Both the position numbers and the translations under genes were made by a program. A stretch of 64,000 bases of DNA. Origin: Rhizobium sp. P32RR-XVIII (GTDB lineage: Bacteria; Pseudomonadota; Alphaproteobacteria; Rhizobiales; Rhizobiaceae). Below, piece after piece: positions 51,902-59,453 of the stretch. Below the pieces are notes generated by a model that saw only the letters and a list, made by a program, of their open reading frames with translations, was not told the origin of the DNA and did not search any database. How positions within the stretch are numbered: position 1 is the first letter of the stretch; every line of letters begins with the position of its first letter. The DNA is taken from positions 248,001 to 312,000 of the forward strand of contig NZ_JABAIH010000004.1 of assembly GCF_012641395.1 (NCBI RefSeq). Reading direction: 5' to 3'.

Positions 51902-53041
51902 TCAGAAGCCGGACGAGAGCGCGGGATTTTGCGGTGCTCCTGCGAGCCCGCTAAGCGGCTGTACGGTTTCGATGCGCACCGACTGACAGTAACGTACCAG
52001 CGCGTCCAGTCGCCGGGTTGCGCGATCTGACATCCGGCCCAACAATGGCGAGCGGAGGGCGGAGTGAAGACCGTATCGTTCTCGACGTCGGATAACCTGC
52101 CACTTTCCGGTTCGCGCGAGAAAGTCGTGCGTTAGCTCCGGTTGCTGCGCATCGACAATCAACCGATACAGGAAGTAGAAGAGACACAAGGCTCCGTCCG
52201 CATAGCTGGAGGATGTCGGCTCCAGTTGCGCGGCAATTTTTCGGTCTATCGTTAGGATGCAATTTGCGGCCCGGCGTACCGTCCCGCAAGTGACGGCAGT
52301 GCCGATGTCACGAAGGGCGTCGGGATCGTCGCCAAGAAATTGCTGCCCGAGATTCTCGGTAACGATCTTCAGGTGGGTTCGGCGCATTTGCTGCTTGTGC
52401 CTGCTGGTGACGCTGTCGTCGTGAATACGATAGGCGACCAGGCTCTCATCGATCATGGCGGCTGGAAGCTCTCGTGCGATGCGCCTGAAGAGATCGAAGT
52501 CCTCCGCGTGGACATAGCCGGCATCATATACCAGCATGCCGTCGGGGATGACCTTGCGGTTGTACATCACGGTCGAGTGCATGAAGATCGTAAAGAACAT
52601 CGACAGTATGTGCCACTCCCCGGACTGATAGACCGGATCTGGTTTGCCGAGTACCACTCGATTGCCGACAAGCTGATCGATGCCCGTACCACTAATCGCG
52701 AGCTCAGGCCGTTGCGCAAACAAGGCAACCTGGCGTGAAAACCGCGATGGATAGGAAATATCGTCTGCATCCATCCTGGCGATTAGATCACCGTTGGCCA
52801 GAGCGATGCCCTCGTTCAAAGTCGCAATAAGCCCGCGATTCTCCCTCGAGACAATGCGGATGCGGTCGTCGGCTTTTTGGTGCCGTTGGAGGATGGCCAG
52901 CGACTGATCGGTGGAGCCGTCATCGAGCGCGATCACTTCAAGGTGCGAGTACTCCTGACGCAGAATGCTTTCGAGCGCAGCGGCCACGTAGGCTTCAGCG
53001 TTGTAGACAGGGAGCACCACAGAGACCAATGGTTCAGACAT
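51902..53041 (-). CDS. Family 2 glycosyltransferase
   Basis: The 379-residue protein has the GT-A start VSVVLPVYNAEAYVAAALES, the DDGSTDQSL nucleotide-sugar site, and IARMDADD, the metal-binding DxD. The C-terminal half holds no clear second domain. Such enzymes add single sugars to surface polysaccharides from nucleotide sugars. AGGAGAG precedes the ATG at 53041. It is the middle gene of a minus-strand polysaccharide cassette. Confidence 0.9.
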   Translation of the reverse strand: MSEPLVSVVLPVYNAEAYVAAALESILRQEYSHLEVIALDDGSTDQSLAILQRHQKADDRIRIVSRENRGLIATLNEGIALANGDLIARMDADDISYPSRFSRQVALFAQRPELAISGTGIDQLVGNRVVLGKPDPVYQSGEWHILSMFFTIFMHSTVMYNRKVIPDGMLVYDAGYVHAEDFDLFRRIARELPAAMIDESLVAYRIHDDSVTSRHKQQMRRTHLKIVTENLGQQFLGDDPDALRDIGTAVTCGTVRRAANCILTIDRKIAAQLEPTSSSYADGALCLFYFLYRLIVDAQQPELTHDFLARTGKWQVIRRRERYGLHSALRSPLLGRMSDRATRRLDALVRYCQSVRIETVQPLSGLAGAPQNPALSSGF

Positions 53042-53116
53042 CGTTCAGCTCTCCTGTTATCGGGAACCAGCGCTCTGGGACGCTGCGGCAATGGCATATT
53101 CGCGGACGCTTCATGT

Positions 53117-54223
53117 TCAGGTCCCTGCCGCCTCGCTCGCCTCGACAGGCGATGGCGCGCGGCTTTTGGAGCTGACATAAGGAAAGTGACGTTTGAGCTG
53201 GTTGAGCGGCTTCTCGAAGGCCAGCCAGGAAATCGAAGCGACCATCAATGTGGCAATGGTTCCGACCGCAAAACGTCCCGGACCCTGTTCTGAGACGTCG
53301 ACTGGGATCCAGGCTTGAGCCTTGACGAGCAGCGAAAGCACAATTGGATGGAAAAGGTAAACGCCGTAGCTGACGCGTCCGATGGCGACGATGGGGGGGA
53401 GTTGTAGCAGGCGGCGGGGGGCTCCTCGCAAGCCTGACGAACCATATCCGACGAGCATGACGAAGGGTACGAGGGGCGAAAGCTCCGCGCCGATCCATGT
53501 CAGCCATTCAAGCGCGGGTGCCATGGGGACTGATTTTAGCCACAGGAAAATGATGGCGGCGGCAGTCAAGGGAAGCCAGCTTAGCCGCATCCATTGTGGC
53601 CAAACGTCGGTAGTGCGTCGATAGACGGCAAGGAGCGCGCCTCCGACAAGCGCATCCATCGACGCGGGCGGAAGAAGATCGCGCGCAAGAGATGGTGTGC
53701 CCGTCAGTGGCCAGTAGAGGCGATACGCCAGTGAAGACGTGATGACAGCGACGCAGACCGGTGCAATCAATCGGCGCGGAGCCCGCAGCATGACCAGCGG
53801 CCAGGCGATGTAAAACTGCTCCTCTATGCTGAGGCTCCAGGTGTGACACAACACCCAGGGCGCCCATTCATCGCGGAGGGCATACCAGAAGTTCGAGAGA
53901 TAGAGCGCGTGCCACTTGAGGCTACCTCGAGCTCCTTCAAGGTTAACAAACCAAACGAAACCCAGAACCGCAAAGTAAGGAGGGAATATGCGCAACGCGC
54001 GGCGAATATAGAAGGATTTCAACGCAGTGGTCGGTTCATATCGAACGGTTGAACGCGCTTCCAAGAGGAGGCGTGTAATCAGGAAACCACTGAGCACAAA
54101 GAAGAGGCGAACGCCAAGATGGCCTAAAACGGATCCCCCGGTTGCCCAGAAATGGTCGTAGAGCACCATTGAAATAGCAAGAGTCCGAAGTCCATCAAGT
54201 GGCAATTCGCGTGCATGGGACAT
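53117..54223 (-). CDS. Acyltransferase 3 family membrane protein
   Basis: The 368-residue membrane protein begins LPLDGLRTLAISMVLYDH, the acyltransferase 3 motif with the conserved His, and has about ten hydrophobic segments. It probably O-acylates the glycan made by the adjacent glycosyltransferase. I chose the ATG at 54223 (MSHARELP) behind GAGGAG; the ATG at 54283 would add 20 residues without a good site. It is the first gene of the cassette, next to the tRNA-end-like site that seems to mark the element boundary. Confidence 0.85.
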   Translation of the reverse strand: MSHARELPLDGLRTLAISMVLYDHFWATGGSVLGHLGVRLFFVLSGFLITRLLLEARSTVRYEPTTALKSFYIRRALRIFPPYFAVLGFVWFVNLEGARGSLKWHALYLSNFWYALRDEWAPWVLCHTWSLSIEEQFYIAWPLVMLRAPRRLIAPVCVAVITSSLAYRLYWPLTGTPSLARDLLPPASMDALVGGALLAVYRRTTDVWPQWMRLSWLPLTAAAIIFLWLKSVPMAPALEWLTWIGAELSPLVPFVMLVGYGSSGLRGAPRRLLQLPPIVAIGRVSYGVYLFHPIVLSLLVKAQAWIPVDVSEQGPGRFAVGTIATLMVASISWLAFEKPLNQLKRHFPYVSSKSRAPSPVEASEAAGT

Positions 54224-54539
54224 GGATCTCCTCAACCTCGAGACCCTGCTCGCCGGAGCATAGTCCCAATGACATTCGTGCAATCACCTGTGTGTTGTTC
54301 GTTCCGTTCCGGGCGGAGCGGATTGAAGTATCGAAGCACCCCTAAAAATTATAGGAAATTGGGCCAAACTGTGACGCTAGCGCAGGATCGGACTTTGGTC
54401 TGACATGGATTCTGCTAAGGATGCCGCCTGCGTGTCCAGCCGCGGGGCGACATGATCTTAAGCGCCGGCGACGGAAAGAAACAGCGCTCAGCAGTTTGTA
54501 CGGCGAGTGCGATGTTGATTTTACTTTTTGTCGAATTTC

Positions 54540-54557
54540 AACCACTTAGGAGTGGTT
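54540..54557 (-). terminator. Hairpin next to tRNA-end-like sequence
   Basis: A perfect 7-bp inverted repeat (AACCACT at 54540-54546 with 54551-54557, loop TAGG) lies directly beyond the tRNA CCA-like end. On the minus strand it would be the natural terminator of a tRNA gene whose body has been displaced. The following bases are A/T-rich but not a pure T-run. Confidence 0.5.
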
Positions 54558-54573
54558 TGGTGGGCCCGGAGGG
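54558..54573 (-). other. Candidate attachment site: tRNA 3'-end-like core
   Basis: On the minus strand the 16 bases CCCTCCGGGCCCACCA read exactly as the 3' end of a tRNA: T-stem strand, a 7-base acceptor strand (CGGGCCC), discriminator A and CCA. No tRNA body lies upstream of it (to the right), where only a weak TTCGGAT trace is seen. Phage integrases often use such ends as att cores, so this is probably the displaced core at the left end of the element, with the intact tRNA beyond the right edge of the window. Confidence 0.6.
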
Positions 54574-54774
54574 AAATCCGAACAATTCCAAAAAATCCAG
54601 CAAAATCAACATATAAATGTCTGCGCTATGGTGCAGTTGTGTAGCAATAATGTGGGTAAGTCAAGACGGACGGCGCTGGATTTGGGTTTCCGCCATAGAG
54701 CCTCACCCGCGAGCGCGGATAGTAATGGATGAGGAATTGACCCGTCGCAGCTCACAAACGCGCATACTGGGCGC

Positions 54775-55002
54775 TCAGCGAGGGAAGGCAAGTATCTCGC
54801 AGCTTTGCCCCGTGGATGGCGTGCCGGCTTTCATCGGGCGGACGTGATCAGCGAACCGGACGACGTTCGATGCCGATCGGGTTGGCGAACGTAGCGGCGT
54901 GAATTGAAAGCGAGATGGATCGATATTCGCATACCGTTTCTGGAAATGCTTAGGCAGGTGGCTCCATCTGCTCATGCGCGGATCATTGATTTCTGTCGTC
55001 AT
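54775..55002 (-). CDS. Doubtful small hypothetical protein
   Basis: A 75-residue frame (MTTEINDPRMSRWSHLPKHF...) starts at an ATG with GAGG immediately before it, too close for a normal ribosome site, and GGGG slightly further up. The product is basic with no recognised domain. It lies in the left end of the phage-like element and faces the att-like site, a position where excisionase-type genes can occur, but nothing in the residues shows that function. Confidence 0.25.
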   Translation of the reverse strand: MTTEINDPRMSRWSHLPKHFQKRYANIDPSRFQFTPLRSPTRSASNVVRFADHVRPMKAGTPSTGQSCEILAFPR

Positions 55003-55207
55003 CCTCGGCCCCTATAACTTATGGTTTTTATAGCAGAAGTCACCGCTCAGGGGGAGGGCTCGGGGGCAAAAGGCAAGAATAAGAATACCTCTCGGGGTTA
55101 GCTCTTCTTCTGAAAAAACGTTCACCGGGAGCGAAGCGAACCGGTAGTGGGAGTATTCCTGGCTTAAAATTCAGAGCTTGTATTCTCTAAGCTTACTATG
55201 GTGACCC

Positions 55208-55287
55208 GACACCATGCCCCATGGTGTCCAGACACCACGCCTATGGTGTTCCGACACCACGCCTATGGTGCCAGGACACCACGCACA
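55208..55287. repeat. Tandem 22-bp iteron-like repeats with internal dyads
   Basis: Three full units and one partial unit start at 55208, 55231, 55253 and 55275, so they repeat every 22-23 bp, about two helix turns. The consensus is GACACCACGCCTATGGTG plus four variable bases. Each full unit contains an inverted repeat, CACCA with TGGTG; the first is a near-perfect 21-bp palindrome (GACACCATG/CATGGTGTC). Arrays like this bind replication initiators or repressors in helical register. They lie just downstream of the two minus-strand replication-type genes. Confidence 0.75.
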
Positions 55288-55293
55288 TAACCC

Positions 55294-55320
55294 GAATAAC
55301 CGCCATATTGGCGGTTATTC
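55294..55320. repeat. 27-bp palindrome beside the iteron array
   Basis: GAATAACCGCC at 55294-55304 is perfectly repeated inverted at 55310-55320 with a 5-base spacer (ATATT). No T-run follows on either strand, so it is more likely a protein-binding or origin structure than a terminator. It separates the iterons from the end of the gene at 55353-56147. Confidence 0.65.
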
Positions 55321-55352
55321 CGCCAACACTTTATCCCCCAATTTTGCGGCCA

Positions 55353-56147
55353 TCACGCTGCTGCAACCCGTTGCACTGACTTGCCGACCTTTTTGGCCGC
55401 CGCCTTGGCAATGCGCTCGCTTGCGCGCTCACGTTCACTCAGCACATTAGTCTGAAACGCTGACCACTTTCCGTTGATCATTTCCGTCAATTGATCAAAA
55501 ACGCCAGAGGCTCGATCTGGGCGCGCTTTATCAAAACGGTCAAAGGCGCGATGGGTCATAGTAGTCAAGGCCGGTAGTATCGGCACCACGCAATAGACGT
55601 AAGCGACACTCCCGCTTTGCGACTGCCAGTTGGAAGGTGCTCGGTCGATCACTCCGCTGGCAACAAGTTTGATGATCGCTTTTTCCAAGTTCGATTTATC
55701 GATGTTGAGCTCAGGCGTGACGACCGTTTCAAGCTTCTTGATTTTTTGTAGCGTTCCATCCGAACCACGCGGTCCGTTTATGAAGGTGGGCAGCGTGATC
55801 GCCTCGAAAAGCTTTCCGAACGGGAAAGTCTTGCGCTTGATAAACTGGATGATGCGAGCGCCCGTCAGTGAAGCTCCGTCGCTTGCGAGATATTCCGCGA
55901 AGTGCCGCTCGAAATCGTCCTCAACGAAATTGAAGCCAAATCTGAGTGCGTCAGCTAGTGCTTCAACGTCATGGGGGTCGAGCCATTCGAACTCCCGCAA
56001 GACGGCATAGCTGCTTATCGGACATAGCGAATTGATCAGTTCCGCGAAGGGGTGAGTAACCCACGCGCCACGCCGCTGCCTGGGCTCAAAGCCCGCTGCA
56101 TCATCGAAGTTATCGTTATTGTATTCGGAATAGACAGCGGCACTCAT
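55353..56147 (-). CDS. Phage/element replication-region protein of unknown family
   Basis: The 264-residue protein (MSAAVYSEYNNDNFDDAAG) starts at an ATG with AGGAG upstream; a longer frame to 56216 is rejected. A segment near residue 140-175 (ELNIDKSNLEKAIIKLVASG) looks like a winged helix, and the C-terminus is Lys/Ala/Arg-rich (SERERASERIAKAAAKKVGK), suitable for DNA contact. The place beside iterons and behind a second HTH gene suggests replication initiation or copy control. No family was identified. Confidence 0.6.
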   Translation of the reverse strand: MSAAVYSEYNNDNFDDAAGFEPRQRRGAWVTHPFAELINSLCPISSYAVLREFEWLDPHDVEALADALRFGFNFVEDDFERHFAEYLASDGASLTGARIIQFIKRKTFPFGKLFEAITLPTFINGPRGSDGTLQKIKKLETVVTPELNIDKSNLEKAIIKLVASGVIDRAPSNWQSQSGSVAYVYCVVPILPALTTMTHRAFDRFDKARPDRASGVFDQLTEMINGKWSAFQTNVLSERERASERIAKAAAKKVGKSVQRVAAA

Positions 56148-56563
56148 GCGAAAAGCTCCTCGGCTTGAAATGAAAGCGCGTCGATCGCGGATGGCACTCC
56201 CGCTTCGGGCCGCCAATCGAGATTAATTTCGAAGCGGGTGAAGCGAGCACCGCAAACCACTGCAGACACCAATCCGCGCGCCTTCAGCTTTGCCAGCGTC
56301 CGATAAAACGTCGCCTTGGTTAGATTGATCGGGGTGAGCGTCCAGGGCCATGGGCTGCCGTCCGTGGCGCGAATGCCGGTCTCCATCTGCTGAAACGACG
56401 CCGCAAAAGTATAACGTCCGCGAGCAATGGAGTTGTCGAGTATATAATCGACGATGCCAAATTCCTCAGTTGTCAGATACGGTCTCCAAATCCGGCCTAT
56501 AGCGAGCCAGATTATGTCTCGCTCCTCCAGCGGATTAGGGGTTTTTGTGTCTTGTGGCGGCAT
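56144..56563 (-). CDS. Winged-helix/HTH protein of the replication region
   Basis: The 139-residue protein contains a helix-turn-helix stretch (NLTKATFYRTLAKLKARGLV, near residue 80-99), seen in plasmid- and phage-borne replication and partition regulators. Its end overlaps the start of the next gene (ATGA), so the two minus-strand genes form a coupled pair. A TTGACT element at 56618-56613 on the minus strand could be its -35 box. The exact role is unknown. Confidence 0.65.
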   Translation of the reverse strand: MPPQDTKTPNPLEERDIIWLAIGRIWRPYLTTEEFGIVDYILDNSIARGRYTFAASFQQMETGIRATDGSPWPWTLTPINLTKATFYRTLAKLKARGLVSAVVCGARFTRFEINLDWRPEAGVPSAIDALSFQAEELFA

Positions 56564-56648
56564 ACGTCCCTCACTTTGGTTGGCTCATATTGATCCAACG
56601 GTGCGTCGCATAAGTCAAGTACAAAACGAAAAATCTGTGAATAACTAT

Positions 56649-56692
56649 TTGACGAACACTTAGCCATGTGACACTATGAAAGATTTATAGTG
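56649..56692 (+). promoter_or_regulatory. Phage-type promoter with overlapping inverted repeat
   Basis: TTGACG (56649-56654) and CACTAT (56672-56677) are spaced by 17 bases and point toward the gene at 56743. An inverted repeat, CACTAT (56672-56677) with ATAGTG (56687-56692), overlaps the -10 box and could be an operator. The minus-strand HTH genes start on the other side, so this gap is a divergent control region. Confidence 0.5.
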
Positions 56693-56742
56693 TTTTTATC
56701 TTGCGTTAATCTCAATGTTGCTACACAAAGGACCAAACGACA

Positions 56743-57108
56743 ATGGAAGGAAAAATGATGGACGAAAGCATATCCGCGCTGCTGGAACATCTTCCGGAAG
56801 ACGACGCCCTCGCTCGCCTCACCCTCCAAGACGCCATCAGCGTGCCTCACCTTTGGGACGTGGTCCGGCATGCCTTGCTCGGCAGTCCGGCAGACCCCGA
56901 CAACGTCGCAGAAGAGGTGATGGCCGAAGAGGTCAGAAATCTTGTCGCGCGCCTCGTCGCGCAGTTGATGCTATTCGACCAGTTACGCACCCGCGACAAG
57001 CGCTCTCCATTCATCAATCCTGCGCAAGACGAAGTCGACAAGATCGCGGCCTCGCTCGTCGTCAATCTTGCGAGCTTTGGCGCGATGGCGCTCATGAACA
57101 GACGTTAA
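56743..57108 (+). CDS. Hypothetical acidic phage-region protein
   Basis: The 121-residue protein is acidic and helical, with no recognised domain. Three ATGs (56743, 56755, 56758) can serve as start; GGAAGGA at about 56745-56751 favours 56758, giving 116 residues. It lies between the divergent promoter and the portal gene, the place where terminase would be expected in a standard phage, but its size and sequence do not look like a terminase subunit. The following 202 bases are A/T-rich and hold no gene. Confidence 0.6.
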   Translation: MEGKMMDESISALLEHLPEDDALARLTLQDAISVPHLWDVVRHALLGSPADPDNVAEEVMAEEVRNLVARLVAQLMLFDQLRTRDKRSPFINPAQDEVDKIAASLVVNLASFGAMALMNRR

Positions 57109-57310
57109 AAGCATTGTTCTCAGTTCCCTTTGCCGGATGGTATTGATGCCGCATAGTTCAGACCAGGCTGTGCGGCATGTTCAATTTATAATTGCTTATT
57201 CTGTCTCTTTAATGTTGACTAACACTTTGATATATATACATATTATCTTTATTTGATTTGACTTGTACACCTTAGGACGGGTAAAACATGGCAACCTGGA
57301 GTGTTGCTAC

Positions 57311-58573
57311 ATGTTTTCGTTTCGCCGGAATTCGATAGAAAAATTGCAACCCGTTGCACCGGTAACCGAGCTTCGTAGCCTTGCCGAGCCCACCGCGTTT
57401 GACTTCACAGTTTTCGGCGCTTTGCCCTCACTATCAGGTGTAGTGATTACGCCCATCAGTGCTTTGCAGGTCCCGGCCGTGTCGTCGGGCGTTAGGGCAA
57501 TCGCCGAAGCCATGTCTAGCCTCCCGTTGCATCTCTACGAGCGCCGGGAAGATGGCGGCCGTGGTCGTTTCACTGACAGCGCGGCCGATCGGCTCTTGAA
57601 CGAAGCCGCCAATCCCTGGACCGGTGGCGGACAACTTCGCGAGCTTATCACGGCCGATGCCGTCGCTTGGGGCAATGGCTACGCAGCCATCGTCCGCGAC
57701 CGCAACGACAAGCCCGTCGAGCTGCACCGCCTTAACCCGGCAAGCGTGACGCTCGACATCGACGCCAGTACAAGCGAACCCTCCTACAAGGTGACCACCG
57801 GCAACAACCAGACGCGCCGGCTGGCCTTCTCCGATGTCCTGCACCTCCGCGCCCCGTCGACACTATCAACAGACGCCGTCAAGGGCCGATCGCCGCTCAC
57901 CGACGCCAAGGATGCAATTGGTCTCCTGGTCGTGCTCCAAGGTCACGCCGCCAAGCTGTTCTCCAATGGTGGCCGTCCGTCCGGCATCCTGTCCTTCAAA
58001 GAGAAGCTGGGCGCCGATGTCGCTGCCCGCATCAAAGCGAGCTGGCTGGCCGCTACGTCTGGTAGCAGCGCCGGCGGCACTGCCGTCCTGGAGCAGGGCG
58101 CGGAATGGAAAGCTCTGCAATTCACTTCCGTCGACAGCCAATTCCTAGAAATCTGGAACCTCTCGATTAACGAAGTCGCTCGTGTGCTTCGCGTGCCGCC
58201 GGTGCTTCTCATGGACTATAGCCGGCAGACTTGGGCGAACGCCGAGACCGGTGGCCAGCAATTTTTGACCTACAGCCTCGCGCCCTGGCTTTCCCGCTGG
58301 GAAGCGGAAGTCAGCCTGAAGCTGATCGACGAAGCCGATCGCAAGAAGGTCTTTGCCGAGCACCTGACAGACGCGCTCCTCCGTTCTGACTTCGCGTCTC
58401 GCGCGACCGCGTACGGCCAATATCGTTCGATGGGCGCCATGACCGCCAATGAAGTCCGCGCCGGTCTCAATCTGCCCAAGATCGACGGCGGCGACGTTCT
58501 GCAAAACCCCTACACGACCACCGGGCGACCGGCCGCCCAGCCGAAGGCAGACGCCCAGGAAGGTGACCAATGA
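57311..58573 (+). CDS. HK97-type phage portal protein
   Basis: The portal is the ring at one capsid vertex through which DNA enters and leaves. The 420-residue protein shows the family pattern: ALQVPAVSSGVRAIAEAMSS near the start, DAVAWGNGYAAIVRD, PLTDAKDAIG, and VLRVPPVLLMDYS. The ATG at 57311 has GGAG ten bases before it. The usual large terminase is not found upstream. It overlaps the next gene by four bases (ATGA). Confidence 0.9.
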   Translation: MFSFRRNSIEKLQPVAPVTELRSLAEPTAFDFTVFGALPSLSGVVITPISALQVPAVSSGVRAIAEAMSSLPLHLYERREDGGRGRFTDSAADRLLNEAANPWTGGGQLRELITADAVAWGNGYAAIVRDRNDKPVELHRLNPASVTLDIDASTSEPSYKVTTGNNQTRRLAFSDVLHLRAPSTLSTDAVKGRSPLTDAKDAIGLLVVLQGHAAKLFSNGGRPSGILSFKEKLGADVAARIKASWLAATSGSSAGGTAVLEQGAEWKALQFTSVDSQFLEIWNLSINEVARVLRVPPVLLMDYSRQTWANAETGGQQFLTYSLAPWLSRWEAEVSLKLIDEADRKKVFAEHLTDALLRSDFASRATAYGQYRSMGAMTANEVRAGLNLPKIDGGDVLQNPYTTTGRPAAQPKADAQEGDQ

Positions 58574-58932
58574 CCGATCGACAGCCCGTAAAACAGTTTT
58601 TCGGCGACGCGGAATATGAGTTTCATTTGCCGCCCGAACTTGTGATCGAGCTCGAACGCAAGGTCGGCGCCGGCATTGGCTCAATCTACCGCCGCTTTCT
58701 TAGCAGCGACTTCGGCCTCAATGATTTGCTCGAAGTCCTTCGCTTGGGCCTGATTGGCGCCAGCATGGAACCGAAGGAAGCCAGCACGCTAGTGAAGACG
58801 TACGCCGGCCGCCTGTCGGTCGCTTCGCTTTTTATGGCTGCCATGCCCGTGCTCGACGCCCTCATGACCGACGCGCCGGTGCAACCCATTGCAAATCCCG
58901 CCGAAGAGGTGCCGGCCGATGACCAAGAATAA
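58570..58932 (+). CDS. Gene-transfer-agent family protein (tail assembly chaperone-like)
   Basis: The 120-residue protein (YEFHLPPELVIELERKVGAG...LGLIGA) resembles the GTA tail-assembly-chaperone family (Phage_TAC_11): a beta-turn start, ELERKVGAGIG and a LNDLLEVLRLGLIGA helix. In standard GTA and phage maps this gene lies after the tail tube, while here it lies between portal and protease. It is translationally coupled to the portal gene and overlaps the protease start by 14 bases. Confidence 0.65.
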   Translation: MTDRQPVKQFFGDAEYEFHLPPELVIELERKVGAGIGSIYRRFLSSDFGLNDLLEVLRLGLIGASMEPKEASTLVKTYAGRLSVASLFMAAMPVLDALMTDAPVQPIANPAEEVPADDQE

Positions 58933-59452
58933 CGATTGCATGGACTTCGAAGTCCGCTTTTCCGACGTCGGTGAAGCTGGCGAAGTGGAGGGCGTCGCCG
59001 TCCGCTTCAATACCGTCGATAACTACCGATCGGAGTTCGCGCCTGAAGCATTTCGCGGTCTCGAAGGTCGATCTGTTCCGATGCTCTGGTCTCATGACCC
59101 GGCAAACGTCATCGGCTCCTGGTCGACGTTCCAGGTCCGCAATGACGGTCTTGTTGCTAAGGGCAAACTCAATCTCTCCGTGGCGAAGGCGCTCGAAGTT
59201 CGAAGCCTTGTTGCGGCTGGCGATGTGAAGGGCCTCTCGATCGGTTTTCGCACAGAAAAGGATGAACGTCGCGCCAATGGCGTCCGTCGCATCCTCGAAG
59301 CTCGTCTGATCGAAATCAGCATCGTCGCATTCCCGGCAGTGCCGGGCAGCGGCATCACCAAAGTCAGACATGAAAATTCAACCGGCAAGGAGGCGGCAGC
59401 GGCATTCATCGCAGCGTGCCAAGCGGCCACCCGTGCCCTGAAAGGAAACTGA
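58919..59452 (+). CDS. HK97-type prohead protease
   Basis: The 177-residue protein is the capsid-maturation protease of family U35. The expected residues are present: His in MLWSHDP, Ser in KGLSIGF, and Glu in EISIVAFPA. The ATG at 58919 overlaps the preceding gene; an internal ATG at 58940 is an alternative. It precedes the major capsid gene by one base, the standard order. Confidence 0.9.
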   Translation: MTKNNDCMDFEVRFSDVGEAGEVEGVAVRFNTVDNYRSEFAPEAFRGLEGRSVPMLWSHDPANVIGSWSTFQVRNDGLVAKGKLNLSVAKALEVRSLVAAGDVKGLSIGFRTEKDERRANGVRRILEARLIEISIVAFPAVPGSGITKVRHENSTGKEAAAAFIAACQAATRALKGN

Positions 59453-59453
59453 A

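Larger units (their letters stand above)
54574..55352. other. Gene-poor left end of the integrated element
   Basis: This 779-base stretch between the att-like core and the first phage gene holds no convincing gene. A 76-residue frame (54617-54847, plus) and a 75-residue frame (54775-55002, minus; listed separately) are weak. The right part carries the iteron-like repeats and a palindrome. The composition is more A/T-rich than the chromosome to the left, which fits acquired DNA. Confidence 0.5.

Noticed and set aside
54617-54847. Plus-strand frame of 76 residues in the element's left end
   Set aside because: No ribosome site, Trp/Arg-rich random composition and no recognised domain.
55208-55287. 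Possible CRISPR array
   Set aside because: The repeats are contiguous with only about four variable bases between them, so there are no spacers, and no cas genes are near.
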